In this document: one piece after another, positions 33,872 through 42,307 of the stretch
Numbering within the stretch: position 1 is the stretch's first letter
Layout: each line of letters begins with the position of its first letter
NCBI RefSeq assembly: GCF_030582395.1
Contig: NZ_CP104382.1
Span: 124,001 to 188,000, forward strand
Direction of reading: 5' to 3'
Origin: Ralstonia pickettii
GTDB lineage: Bacteria; Pseudomonadota; Gammaproteobacteria; Burkholderiales; Burkholderiaceae
Length of the DNA: 64,000 bases
Notes under the pieces: generated by a model
Database searches by the model: none
What the model was told of the DNA's origin: nothing
The model's input: the letters and a program-made list of their open reading frames with translations, nothing else
Program-made: the position numbers and the translations under genes

Positions 33872-34145
33872 CTCCTACCCCTTTGAAACGTGCGTTGTTG
33901 TGTTGCGTTGCGTTCTGGATGTTAAGCCGGTCCTGAGGCAGTGTCGCCAGCATCGGGCCAGTACGGGCGAGAACAGCATCAGCGAGCTCTGCCGGTAGAT
34001 GACGATAGCAGTACGACATCAACACAGCGATGTACCTCGATCGCGCCCTCGCCACTTAGCCACGACATTCGCCCGCCGCCTATCCTCGATCTCATTTCTT
34101 GAGCGAGTCATTCTTTAAGTCGGATCGTGGGTATCCGCGCAACCG
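33872..34145. other. Intergenic region, no gene seen
   Basis: The gap between divergent genes (about 430 bp in all, continuing to 34302). Apart from the hairpin and promoter near 34150-34190 it shows no coding pattern. Confidence 0.5.
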
Positions 34146-34190
34146 CCCCCCTATGGGGGGTTTGCCAGTTCTATGACGGTAGATTTTAAT
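34146..34190 (+). promoter_or_regulatory. Hairpin and promoter upstream of the lipoprotein gene
   Basis: CCCCCC-TAT-GGGGGG at 34146-34160 is directly followed by a promoter-like TTGCCA (34162-34167), 17-nt spacer, TTTAAT (34185-34190). Transcription would give a leader of about 105 nt before the GTG at 34303. Confidence 0.45.
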
Positions 34191-34302
34191 TTGCCCGGGC
34201 CGAACCATCAGCGGGATTCGATGGCTACCAGGCGATCACAGCCTGGCAGATTGATCCGCAAACACTGAAAAGAACATCAACAACTTAGCCTAGGAGGCTG
34301 CG

Positions 34303-35076
34303 GTGCTTAATCGCCTTACCCGACCCTTTTCAATTGCCGCGATGGTATTCGCTGCCATGACGCTGTCTGCGTGTGGCGGCGGCGACAGCAGTAGCCCTGA
34401 CATGACCGTCAGTTTCAATCCGTCAGCGCTGTCGGCAAAGGGGTTCCAGGGCCAACAGGCCAATGTGAATGCATTTCAGGATTCCACAGTCACCGTCCAG
34501 GCCGCTGTGTCCGGCACGGCCAGCGGTATTGTGTATGCCCGAGTCGTGGATTCAGGCCAGGGCTTCGGGGGCGGCGCGTTGAATGTCTCGTCAGTGGGCT
34601 CGGGGCGCTATAGCGCGACCCTGCGGCCCAACATGACGCTTGTGCCGGGCACTTATACAGGCAGCCTGACGCTGCAGTTGTGCAAGGACGCTGGCTGCGC
34701 GAGCCAATACACGACGGCGGGCGCAACGCTGCCCTATACCGTCACCATTTCGCCCAGGCTGTCGGTGGACGTCTACATCAACTCCACGTTTGTCGGTACG
34801 ACGTTGTCTGGCCCGACCCTGTCCTTGCAATCGGCGATTCCAAACAACAGCACCGTTGAGTTTCGTAGCAACGTCCCGGTGCAGTGGCAGTATTCGTCCG
34901 GCCCGGGCTTTATCGGGGTGACGGTGAACCCTTCAGCGACGAGCACGGATTGGAAGGCCACGTTGGTAAGACCCGCGAATGCGTCCATCGACTCCATCGA
35001 CCTCAACGCTGTGGCGCAAGACGGAACGCAGGGCATTCAGCGGTCCGCTGGCGTGTCGTTAAGGGTTTCGCCGTAA
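34303..35076 (+). CDS. Lipoprotein with Ig-like beta domains
   Basis: A 257-aa lipoprotein starting at GTG (AGGAGG 9 bp upstream), with signal peptide and lipobox LSAC at about residue 24 followed by GGGDSSS. The rest is Ser/Thr/Val-rich beta sequence in two similar halves (VQAAVSGTASGIVYARVVD and YTGSLTLQLCKDAGC), the pattern of bacterial Ig-like domain lipoproteins. No enzymatic motif. Probably an outer-membrane surface protein. Confidence 0.7.
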   Translation: MLNRLTRPFSIAAMVFAAMTLSACGGGDSSSPDMTVSFNPSALSAKGFQGQQANVNAFQDSTVTVQAAVSGTASGIVYARVVDSGQGFGGGALNVSSVGSGRYSATLRPNMTLVPGTYTGSLTLQLCKDAGCASQYTTAGATLPYTVTISPRLSVDVYINSTFVGTTLSGPTLSLQSAIPNNSTVEFRSNVPVQWQYSSGPGFIGVTVNPSATSTDWKATLVRPANASIDSIDLNAVAQDGTQGIQRSAGVSLRVSP

Positions 35077-35188
35077 GGGCGGATGGGACATCGTGGTCCG
35101 AGGCTCCCTGAGCCTCGGAGTCCGTCAAGGAAACATCCGCATTGCGAAGTCGCCCAGGCTCGCGTGTTGGCACCAGCGGGCAAAGTGC

Positions 35189-36340
35189 TCAGCCGACGAG
35201 GTGGCCGTTGCTGCCGATCATCGTGACGTCTACGTAATCCAGCCCGGCGTGGTTGGCGCGGTCGTAGTGGACCCGCACGCCGCCAAAGTCGCGCGTGCCG
35301 AAGCCTTCCAGCGCCTGGATAAAGCCGTCGCGCGTGGGGTTGCTGCCGCAGGCGCGCAGGCCGTCCACGATGACACGGGCGGTGAGAAAGCCTTCCACCG
35401 CTTCGTAGGTCTGGTTGCCGTGGTCGCCAAACTTGTCGTTGGCTTCGCGAAACGCGCGCACCAGCGGCTGGGTGCGTGCATTGGGCCCGGGCATGACCTG
35501 CGTGACAGCCACGCCGTGGGCTAGCGGCCCGGCTTTCTCGAACACGGTCTTGGGCGTGGTGACCGACAGGATCCACGGCTGCGGCAGCGGCACGGGGCCG
35601 TGCTTGGCCTGATAGCGCGTCAGCATGTCGGCCACCGATGCTGGGGACGTGAACAACAGCGTGGTCTGCGGGTTGGCGGCGGCAATCTTGTCGACCACCA
35701 TGTCGATATCGTCGCCCTTCGCATTGTGCGGGATGAGCGCGACGATCTGCGCGCCGAACTTTGCCGCGGCGGCCTTGGCGGCGTCGGCATTACCGGAGCC
35801 GAACGGGTTGTCCTGGTAGACCACGGCCACGCGCTTGAGCCCGATGGTGGTGGCGTGCTGCACCATCTTCGCGACTTCGTCTGCGTAGCTGGCGCGCGTG
35901 TGGAAGAGTGGTGCGCTGGGCTTGCGCACGGCGCCGGCGCCGGTCATGGCGCCGACCACCGGCAGGCGGTATTGCTCCAGCAGCGGCAATGCAGCAATGG
36001 TGTTGCCAGTGCCGCCCATGCACACAAGCCCGAACACGCCTTCCTGCACCAGCGTCTTGACGTTGGCCACGGTTTTGTCGGGCAGGTAGTTGTCCTCCAG
36101 CCGCTTGACGACCAGCTTGCGGCCCGCCACGCCGCCCTGGGCGTTGACTTGCTCGAAGCCGGCCAGCAAGCCGTTGGTGTAGTTCTTGTAAAGCCCGCCC
36201 CATACGCTGTCGAACCCGACCGTCTGTCCAAAGACGATCTTGTCTGCAAACACGCCGGCTTCCGCCGCGCGCGCCAGGGGCGTGAGCATCATTGCGCCGC
36301 CCAGTGCTACTGAACTCCGTACGAATTGCCTCCGGTCCAT
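35189..36340 (-). CDS. ABC-type substrate-binding protein, LivK/amide-urea class
   Basis: A 383-aa periplasmic-binding protein type 1 of the branched-chain amino-acid transport family (KIVFGQTVGFDS, CMGGTGNTIAALPLLEQYRLPVVGAMTGAG, VAVVYQDNPFGSGNAD). The N-terminus MDRRQFVRSSVALGG is a twin-arginine signal, unusual but known for this class. No permease or ATPase gene is adjacent, so it is an orphan receptor, of a type often amplified in betaproteobacteria. The ligand is unknown. Confidence 0.85.
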   Translation of the reverse strand: MDRRQFVRSSVALGGAMMLTPLARAAEAGVFADKIVFGQTVGFDSVWGGLYKNYTNGLLAGFEQVNAQGGVAGRKLVVKRLEDNYLPDKTVANVKTLVQEGVFGLVCMGGTGNTIAALPLLEQYRLPVVGAMTGAGAVRKPSAPLFHTRASYADEVAKMVQHATTIGLKRVAVVYQDNPFGSGNADAAKAAAAKFGAQIVALIPHNAKGDDIDMVVDKIAAANPQTTLLFTSPASVADMLTRYQAKHGPVPLPQPWILSVTTPKTVFEKAGPLAHGVAVTQVMPGPNARTQPLVRAFREANDKFGDHGNQTYEAVEGFLTARVIVDGLRACGSNPTRDGFIQALEGFGTRDFGGVRVHYDRANHAGLDYVDVTMIGSNGHLVG

Positions 36341-36600
36341 ACCTGTCTCCGCCCCTTGTTTTTTTGGTGGTGTGGCAGGAGTGTCGAAAAGCTGGGCGCC
36401 GGCCGAAATGGCGGATAACCCTGAGGTGAGGATTTTTGGTTGTTGGGGTGGGTCGGCTGCGTGGTGCGCTGTCCTGCCGTCGCGAGACCTTGCAGCCTTG
36501 CGAGTCCTCAAGTTTCCTGACTGTCGAAGGGCGGCGCCGCCCAGACACGCCGGGATGCCCCTGGCCGTAACGCTTTCAAGCCCTGTACGCGCTGTCGCCC

Positions 36601-37398
36601 TTATTGCTCTGCCAGATGTTGCGCAAAAAAGACCGATACGTGTTTATCCCGAAGCATCGTAGCTTTAGCCGACAAAACATGCCCTTCTTCGGGAAACAGC
36701 AGCTGCTCTGCAGTTCTTCCACCGGCCGCATACCGGTCGGCCAGCCGCTTGCTCATGACGGATGACCATGTGGTGTCCTTCTCGCCCGCGCTGATCAGCA
36801 AGGGGCCGGGATAGCGCTCAATTTCAATGGGTTGAGTGGGTAGTAGTGCTTCTGAACTGCCTTTCCAGGTCCAGGCCCGCCGCGCGGGGTCCCATGCCTG
36901 CCAACCCGGGTCGCCGGGGTCTCTCCACTCGCGGCCGTCGAACGCGCCGCATATCACGTCTGGGGGTGCGTGCACAGCCACCGCATCCGGTGCATGCAGG
37001 GTGCTGTCGGTTGCCATCAAGACCGCGAGTAGCAGTGCATGCTCGGCGCCGCGCGAAACCCCGTAGACGCCGACTTTGCCCGTCGACCGCGAGCGGCTCC
37101 GCATTGCATTGAGCGCGGCGGCGGTGCGGTCTAACGGGACGTTCTCGATCAGGCCAGCGTTCCAAAGATTGCCGCCGACGCTATATCCAAACGGTAGTGC
37201 AGCGATACCGCTGGCCGCGAAGATGGCCGCTTGCAGATGTGCGAATCCAGACCATGCGCCCTCTGAACCATGCAGCACCAGCACATGGGGCACAGCGGCA
37301 TTGCCGGTAGGTGCGTAGAGACGGCCGAGCCCCGGGATGTCCTCTATCATGGTCGGCAACGTTGTGGTGCTATCCATCGCGCTATGACGCGTTTGCAA
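36601..37398 (-). CDS. Alpha/beta hydrolase, BAAT/dienelactone-hydrolase-like
   Basis: A 265-aa soluble hydrolase. The nucleophile elbow is GVSRGAEH, with oxyanion-region HGSEGAWSG near the N-terminus, an Asp in SAGEKDTTWSS and a C-terminal His in EEGHVLS, which together make a catalytic triad. The arrangement resembles the acyl-CoA thioester hydrolase/BAAT C-terminal domain. Substrate unknown. It is the only gene between two oppositely placed promoter regions. Confidence 0.75.
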   Translation of the reverse strand: MQTRHSAMDSTTTLPTMIEDIPGLGRLYAPTGNAAVPHVLVLHGSEGAWSGFAHLQAAIFAASGIAALPFGYSVGGNLWNAGLIENVPLDRTAAALNAMRSRSRSTGKVGVYGVSRGAEHALLLAVLMATDSTLHAPDAVAVHAPPDVICGAFDGREWRDPGDPGWQAWDPARRAWTWKGSSEALLPTQPIEIERYPGPLLISAGEKDTTWSSVMSKRLADRYAAGGRTAEQLLFPEEGHVLSAKATMLRDKHVSVFFAQHLAEQ

Positions 37399-37486
37399 GT
37401 TGGTCCCCCTCAGTTTGCTGTTTCAAAGCGTCGAGCCGAATTTTCCTGCCAGACTGCCTTGGTGTCACGCCTCGCCGGTGAACCTT

Positions 37487-37954
37487 ATGCCCGCTCCCTA
37501 CCCAGGCTCCCGCCTCTGCGGCAGCGTCAAATTCCAGCTCCTCGCTGATCCGCTCACCTTCTACGTTTGCCACTGCACCATGTGCCAACGTCGCACCGGC
37601 GGCGCGGCGTTGCCGGTGATGTGGGTTCACCGCCCGGACCTGCAGATCCTGGAAGGAGAGGCGCCGCTTGCCGAATTCAACCTCGGCAACGGGCACGCTC
37701 GCAGAGCCCGCATCTGTAGGCGCTGCGACACGCGCCTGTGGGCGGAGCCGTTGAACCGGCCAAACATCGCGTTGCTCCGGCCAGGCACGCTGCAGAACCA
37801 GCAAGCCTTCACGCCCGCGGCACACGTGTACACGCGCAGCAAGCAGCCGTGGTTTCTCATTCCGCCTAGGGTCGCGCAGTTTGAGACCTATCCCGAGCAG
37901 GCGGAGGAGTTGGTGCGGTTGTGGCAGCAGGCGACATCGACGCGGCACGACTGA
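37487..37954 (+). CDS. GFA-family (glutathione-dependent formaldehyde-activating-like) protein
   Basis: A 155-aa zinc-binding protein of the GFA/CENP-V family, with VCHCTMCQRRTGG (about 28-40) and ICRRCDTRLW (about 78-87). The first structural motif, normally CxCG, reads SRLCGSV, so one Cys ligand is missing and one zinc site may be weakened. The start at 37487 (MPAPYPGSRL) is set by the family's usual N-terminus; the frame is open upstream. Family members are carbon-sulfur lyase-like, with activity unknown for most. Confidence 0.8.
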   Translation: MPAPYPGSRLCGSVKFQLLADPLTFYVCHCTMCQRRTGGAALPVMWVHRPDLQILEGEAPLAEFNLGNGHARRARICRRCDTRLWAEPLNRPNIALLRPGTLQNQQAFTPAAHVYTRSKQPWFLIPPRVAQFETYPEQAEELVRLWQQATSTRHD

Positions 37955-38024
37955 ACACCCACGCCCACACTTCGTCCCACACCAAACCGTTTCCCGCACA
38001 CTCAGCGCCCAGCCTCGCTACGAT

Positions 38025-38067
38025 CCTCCTGTATCGAGTGGCGGCAGTCTGACCGCCAAACAGGAGG
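38025..38067 (+). promoter_or_regulatory. Hairpin enclosing the Shine-Dalgarno of the EamA gene
   Basis: CCTCCTGT (38025-38032) pairs with ACAGGAGG (38060-38067), with an inner GGCGG/CCGCC stem (38040-38057). AGGAGG is the ribosome site for the GTG at 38075, so the RNA could hide it. TACGAT at 38019-38024 might instead be a -10, in which case the first arm would be mostly untranscribed and the symmetry could be an operator. Confidence 0.45.
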
Positions 38068-38074
38068 GCACTCC

Positions 38075-38992
38075 GTGCCGCATACCACCACACCCGCATC
38101 CAGCCACGTCACTGACCTGGCCCTGCTCCTCACGCTGTCGACCTTGTGGGGCGCGTCGTACACGTTCATTCGGGTGGGCGTGGAGACCATTCCGCCGCTC
38201 ACCTTCATCGCCGCCAGAACGGTGATCGCGGCAACGCTGCTGTTGCTGTGGATGCACAGCCGCAAGATCCGCCTGCCGCGCGACGGTCAGGTCTGGATGC
38301 GGTTTGGCGTGCAGGCGCTGCTGAATAGCGTCGTGCCGTTCACGCTCATCGCCTGGGCGGAGCGCTCGGTGGGGGCGAGTCTGGCGACCATTCTCAATTC
38401 GACGTCGCCCGTGATGGTCTTTGTGGCGACGGCGTTTATCACACGGCACGAGCCGGTGTCGCTGCGCAAGCTGGTCGGCGTGATTGCAGGGTTTGTCGGC
38501 ACGTGTCTGGTGATTGGGCCAAGCGCGCTTGATGGGTTGGGCGGCCAGCTTGTTCCGCAGCTGGCCATCGTGGCGGCCACGGCGTGCTACGCGGGTGCGG
38601 CCATCTACGGCCGGTCGTTCAAGGGGCTGCACCCGGCGGCGCCTGCCACCGGCTCGCTGCTGATAGGCGCGTTCGTGCTGACCCCTGCCAGCCTGCTTGT
38701 GGATCACCCGTGGGCGCTCCAGCCTTCTGCACGTTCGCTGATGGCGTTGGTGGCGCTGGAGGTGTTCTCTACGGCCCTCGCGTTTGCCATCTACTTCCGG
38801 CTCATTCAAACGCTCGGCGCGATCGGTACGACTGCGCAGGCCTATCTGCGTGTGCCGATCGGGGTGGCGATCGGCGTGGTACTGCTGGGGGAATCGTTGC
38901 CGTCTTCAGCTTGGATAGGGCTGGCTTGCGTGGTGTTGGGCGTGGCGGCAATGTCGATGCCGGCACGGCGGGCGCAGGTGGGGCGAGCGTAG
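38075..38992 (+). CDS. EamA-type DMT transporter
   Basis: A 305-aa inner-membrane protein with ten predictable helices in two EamA repeats (LSTLWGASYTFIRVGVETIPP and ATACYAGAAIYGRSFKGL mark the starts). The drug/metabolite transporter superfamily exports amino acids and other metabolites; substrate unknown. Translation starts at GTG 7 bp after AGGAGG. Confidence 0.85.
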   Translation: MPHTTTPASSHVTDLALLLTLSTLWGASYTFIRVGVETIPPLTFIAARTVIAATLLLLWMHSRKIRLPRDGQVWMRFGVQALLNSVVPFTLIAWAERSVGASLATILNSTSPVMVFVATAFITRHEPVSLRKLVGVIAGFVGTCLVIGPSALDGLGGQLVPQLAIVAATACYAGAAIYGRSFKGLHPAAPATGSLLIGAFVLTPASLLVDHPWALQPSARSLMALVALEVFSTALAFAIYFRLIQTLGAIGTTAQAYLRVPIGVAIGVVLLGESLPSSAWIGLACVVLGVAAMSMPARRAQVGRA

Positions 38993-39018
38993 CGGGATGG
39001 GGAGGGATGGCCCGGGGG

Positions 39019-39948
39019 TCAGCCTTGCCGATCCCCAACGTTGCCCGCCGCAAGCTGCCTGAGTTCTGCCCGTGCTGCCGCCAGCCGGGAATGCAGCACG
39101 GTGTTTTCGATCAATAGCGACAGCAGCACAAAGCTCGCGCCAAGCAGCCCGAACACGCGGCCGGCATAGAAGCCCAGGTCATACCGCCCACCGTTGAACA
39201 CGGTGCTGAGCGCGACATCGCAGATCCACACGCACAGCACGACCATCAGCCACACATCGAGCGTCAGGTGCGGACGGGTGCGCCACAGCACGACCAGCGC
39301 GGCCATGCAAATGCACCACGTGCTGCCGGCGACGACCCCCATGGTGGGCGTGTAGCGGTGGGCGGCCATGATGGGCGGCAGCAGGTGCTCGCCCGCAGTG
39401 GCCAGCGCCACGCATGCGGCCGATGCGCCGAGCACAGCGGCCACGGTGCCAAGGGCCGTGTGCCGTGTCAGCGTGTAGGGCGGGAAGCGATCGGGCTCGC
39501 GCTCTTCACGCCCCTTGAGCACGGCGTAAGCGATGACAAACAGCGGAAAGCCCGCGTGCCAGAACATGTAGATCCACGCGGTGCTCTGCGGCCCTGCCCC
39601 CAGCAGCCCGCCTGGGGCGAACAGCCCCGGAAACGACAGCAGGTGCCCCAGCGCCGTGGTGGCCGTGAACAGGTAGCCGCTGGCGAGCGCCAGCATGGCC
39701 CGCGAGCGCGTGATGGCGAACTGCCCGAAGAGCAGCGCTGCGGTAATCAAGTCATTGAGGATGAGGGCCGATTCGTAAATCGGCACGAACGACGGAAGTT
39801 GCGCCAGCTGCACCTTGGCAAACGGCACGGCCGACACCAGCACCACGAGCGACAGCAAGGCCACGGCCTGCGCCATCCAGTACGTCCGGCGTCCTGGGGA
39901 GAGGCTCAGCAACAAGCCCCGCTGCATGTCCAGCGTTTCCGACATCAC
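39019..39948 (-). CDS. Stand-alone MASE4-like membrane sensor protein
   Basis: A 309-aa protein with about eight helices and MASE4-like features (FAKVQLAQLPSFVPIYESALILNDLITAALLFGQF, then LASGYLFTA). MASE4 normally feeds a GGDEF or kinase domain, but this protein ends about 30 residues after the last helix in a coiled-coil-like tail (LHSRLAAARAELRQLAAG). No output domain follows on either side. Either a truncated receptor or a partner protein working in trans. Confidence 0.7.
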   Translation of the reverse strand: MMSETLDMQRGLLLSLSPGRRTYWMAQAVALLSLVVLVSAVPFAKVQLAQLPSFVPIYESALILNDLITAALLFGQFAITRSRAMLALASGYLFTATTALGHLLSFPGLFAPGGLLGAGPQSTAWIYMFWHAGFPLFVIAYAVLKGREEREPDRFPPYTLTRHTALGTVAAVLGASAACVALATAGEHLLPPIMAAHRYTPTMGVVAGSTWCICMAALVVLWRTRPHLTLDVWLMVVLCVWICDVALSTVFNGGRYDLGFYAGRVFGLLGASFVLLSLLIENTVLHSRLAAARAELRQLAAGNVGDRQG

Positions 39949-40219
39949 GTTGGCCCCCTTGCGGTGACGGAGTCACGCGTTCACTTGTGGTGTGACGTGC
40001 TGTGCGACTGCGATGTGATTGCGTTGCCCGGGGGCAACCGACGTCATAGACGCGTGATAGTCAGTGGCCTGCCCGATGTCAACGCGGCCAAAGGGGTAGA
40101 ACCTTCAGGCCTGCCGCCGCTGGCGGCCAGCCGGGTGTTACGGGGAACGCCCGAGTGCAGCCCGCGCTGTGCGGGAATAGACTGGTGCCCCTACGGCACC
40201 ACCCTGTAAAGGAGTGCGC

Positions 40220-41023
40220 ATGCAACCTCAACCCACCACCCACGCCGCCGTCGAACCGCCAGTCTTACGCGATGACCGCGACGGCGTCGCCACCCTGCGG
40301 CTGAACCGGCCCCTGCAATTCAACGCGTTGTCTGAAGCCATGCTCGACGCGCTGCAGGGCACGCTGGACGACATCGCGCAAGACGCGACGGTGCGCTGCG
40401 TGGTGCTTGGCGCCGAGGGCAAGGCGTTCTGTGCCGGCCACGATTTGCGTGAAATGCGCGGCACGCCCGAGCTTGCGTATTACCAAGCGCTGTTCGCGAG
40501 GTGCAGTGTGGTGATGCAGGCGATCCAGGCGCTGCCGGTGCCGGTCATTGCGCGCGTGCATGGCGTGGCGACCGCAGCGGGTTGTCAGTTGGTCGGCAGT
40601 TGCGACCTCGCCATTGCTTCGGATGCGGCGCGGTTTGCGGTGTCGGGTATCAACGTCGGCCTGTTTTGTTCAACCCCGGCGGTGGCGTTGTCGCGCAACG
40701 TGCTCCCGAAGCGCGCATTCGACATGTTGGTGACGGGCCGCTTCATCGATGCGGCCACGGCGGCCGACTGGGGCCTGATCAACGAGGCCGTGCCGGCGGC
40801 GGACCTGGATGACGCGATTGCCCGCAAGGTGGCGGACATCGTGTCGAAGAGCCCCACCGCCATTCGCTACGGCAAGGCGATGTTCTACCGGCAACGGCAG
40901 ATGCCGCTTGCCGATGCCTATGCCTACGCGGGCGACGTCATGGCCCGCAACATGATGGAAGAAGACGCCGGCGAGGGCATCGACGCCTTTCTGGAGAAAC
41001 GCCCCGCCCGCTGGCGCTCGTAA
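40220..41023 (+). CDS. Enoyl-CoA hydratase/isomerase, ECHDC3-like
   Basis: A 267-aa crotonase-fold protein. Oxyanion-hole segments are [10 protein letters not shown] (about 74-83) and [17 protein letters not shown] (about 120-136). The helix that usually carries the catalytic Glu reads [14 protein letters not shown], the mark of the ECHDC3 branch, so simple hydratase activity is doubtful. AAAGGAG precedes the ATG at 40220 by 5 bp; an in-frame GTG at 40214 overlaps that site and is less likely. Confidence 0.85.
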   Translation: MQPQPTTHAAVEPPVLRDDRDGVATLRLNRPLQFNALSEAMLDALQGTLDDIAQDATVRCVVLGAEGKAFCAGHDLREMRGTPELAYYQALFARCSVVMQAIQALPVPVIARVHGVATAAGCQLVGSCDLAIASDAARFAVSGINVGLFCSTPAVALSRNVLPKRAFDMLVTGRFIDAATAADWGLINEAVPAADLDDAIARKVADIVSKSPTAIRYGKAMFYRQRQMPLADAYAYAGDVMARNMMEEDAGEGIDAFLEKRPARWRS

Positions 41024-41057
41024 GCACCGCTGGGGCGGGTTGTCTCGCGCTGGGCCG

Positions 41058-41612
41058 TCACGCGGGCTTCTGCGGCTTTTGATTGGCCAGCAGCTTCTGG
41101 ATGGCGGCTTCCGTCTCGGCATAGCGGCCTTCGCCAAAGTGCTGATAGACGATGCGCCCGTCGGTATCGATCAGGTACAGCGCCGGCCAGAACTGGTTGT
41201 GGAAGGCCGACCACGTCGCGTAGCTGTTGTCCTGCGCGACCGGGTAGCGCACGTCCAGGCGCTTGAGCGCTTCCTGTACGTTGGCGGTTGATTTTTCGAA
41301 CGCGTATTCCGGTGTGTGCACGCCCACCACGACCAGGCCCTGATCCTTGTATTTGTCGTACCACTGCTTCACGTGGGGCAGCGTGTTGAGGCAGTTGATG
41401 CAGGAATACGTCCAGAAATCCACCAGCACGACCTTGCCGCGCAGGTCCTTCATGGACAGCGGCTGGGAGTTCAGCCACTGGTTGATGCCTGCAAATTCCG
41501 GTGCCGCCGCGCCGGTCGCGGCGGTCTGGCTGAAGGCGGGCGCGCCAGTCCCGACAAAGTAGACGGCGCCGATGGCGAGTGCCGCAAGTGCGGCGCGGAG
41601 GGTCGTGCGCAT
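41058..41612 (-). CDS. Periplasmic thioredoxin-like protein (DipZ Trx-domain type)
   Basis: A 184-aa exported thioredoxin-fold protein with a signal peptide (to about residue 29) and active site WTYSCINC at 66-73, the CxxC form seen in DipZ and TlpA-like proteins. The downstream GVHTPEYAFEKS segment closely parallels the Trx domain of the DipZ encoded at 42308-44086 (GVHAPEFAFEKS), so the two are paralogues. It is the last gene of the leftward Ohr-Trx pair. Confidence 0.85.
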   Translation of the reverse strand: MRTTLRAALAALAIGAVYFVGTGAPAFSQTAATGAAAPEFAGINQWLNSQPLSMKDLRGKVVLVDFWTYSCINCLNTLPHVKQWYDKYKDQGLVVVGVHTPEYAFEKSTANVQEALKRLDVRYPVAQDNSYATWSAFHNQFWPALYLIDTDGRIVYQHFGEGRYAETEAAIQKLLANQKPQKPA

Positions 41613-41685
41613 GGTGTGGAATCCGAAAAAAGTTGCGGGTGATGGCCCGCAGTCGCTGGCAGCGTGCGGCGGGCCATGTGCAGCG

Positions 41686-42102
41686 TCAGACCAGGTTCAG
41701 CTCGACGTGGATGTTGCCGCGCGTGGCCTTCGAATACGGGCAGAGCTGGTGGGCCGCTTCCACCACGGCTCGGGCCACTTCGCGATCCAGGCCGGGCAGG
41801 CTCACGTTCAGCCGAGCTTGCAGGAAGTACGCATCATCGGTGGTGCCCAGGTCGACTTCGGTGTTCAAGGACAGATCGGCCGGCAGCTTGATCTTCATCT
41901 GGATGGCCGCCCGGCCCATTGCACCAATAAAGCACGCAGACCATCCCGCGGCAAACAGCTGCTCGGGGTTCGTGCCGTGGCCGCTGCTGCCCGGGGGCGA
42001 CAGCTTCAGGTTCAGGCGGTCGTCGTCGCTGTGGGCCTGGCCGTCGCGGCCGCCGGTGACGTTGACCTTGGCGGTGTACAGAACGTTTTCGATGCGGGTC
42101 AT
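41686..42102 (-). CDS. Organic hydroperoxide resistance protein (Ohr/OsmC family)
   Basis: A 138-aa peroxidase that reduces organic hydroperoxides with a Cys pair. The first Cys is in GWSACFIGAM and the second in HQLCPYSKATRGN; the N-terminal ENVLYTAKVNVTGGRDG is typical of Ohr. It lies 73 bp upstream of the thioredoxin-like gene in the same direction. No ohrR is nearby; repeats between it and dipZ suggest control by the two-component system instead. Confidence 0.85.
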   Translation of the reverse strand: MTRIENVLYTAKVNVTGGRDGQAHSDDDRLNLKLSPPGSSGHGTNPEQLFAAGWSACFIGAMGRAAIQMKIKLPADLSLNTEVDLGTTDDAYFLQARLNVSLPGLDREVARAVVEAAHQLCPYSKATRGNIHVELNLV

Positions 42103-42195
42103 GGTGATCTCCTTTTGACGAAAGGGAAAGACTGCGGGTTGGATTTGCGTCCCGGCGTCAGCGGCTTGCTGTGCGCTTGTTGCCGGGGCCACGAG

Positions 42196-42297
42196 ACGTA
42201 TTTAAGAAGGCCGACGTATCCCTGAAGTAGCTCGGAAGGCCCGTTTTGTCTGGGTACGTATCTGTCTGGCCGATGGATACAAACGCGTACAAAACGG
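42196..42297. promoter_or_regulatory. Candidate response-regulator sites upstream of the Ohr gene
   Basis: ACGTAT occurs at 42196, 42214 and 42256. Direct repeats GATACAAACG (42276-42285) and GTACAAAACG (42287-42296) have TACAAA cores 10 bp apart, the layout of OmpR-family sites. CCGTTTTGT/ACAAAACGG (42241-42249, 42289-42297) is an inverted pair. Related TACAA motifs lie before dipZ and the regulator gene. Confidence 0.45.
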
Positions 42298-42307
42298 CGG
42301 CGCGCCG

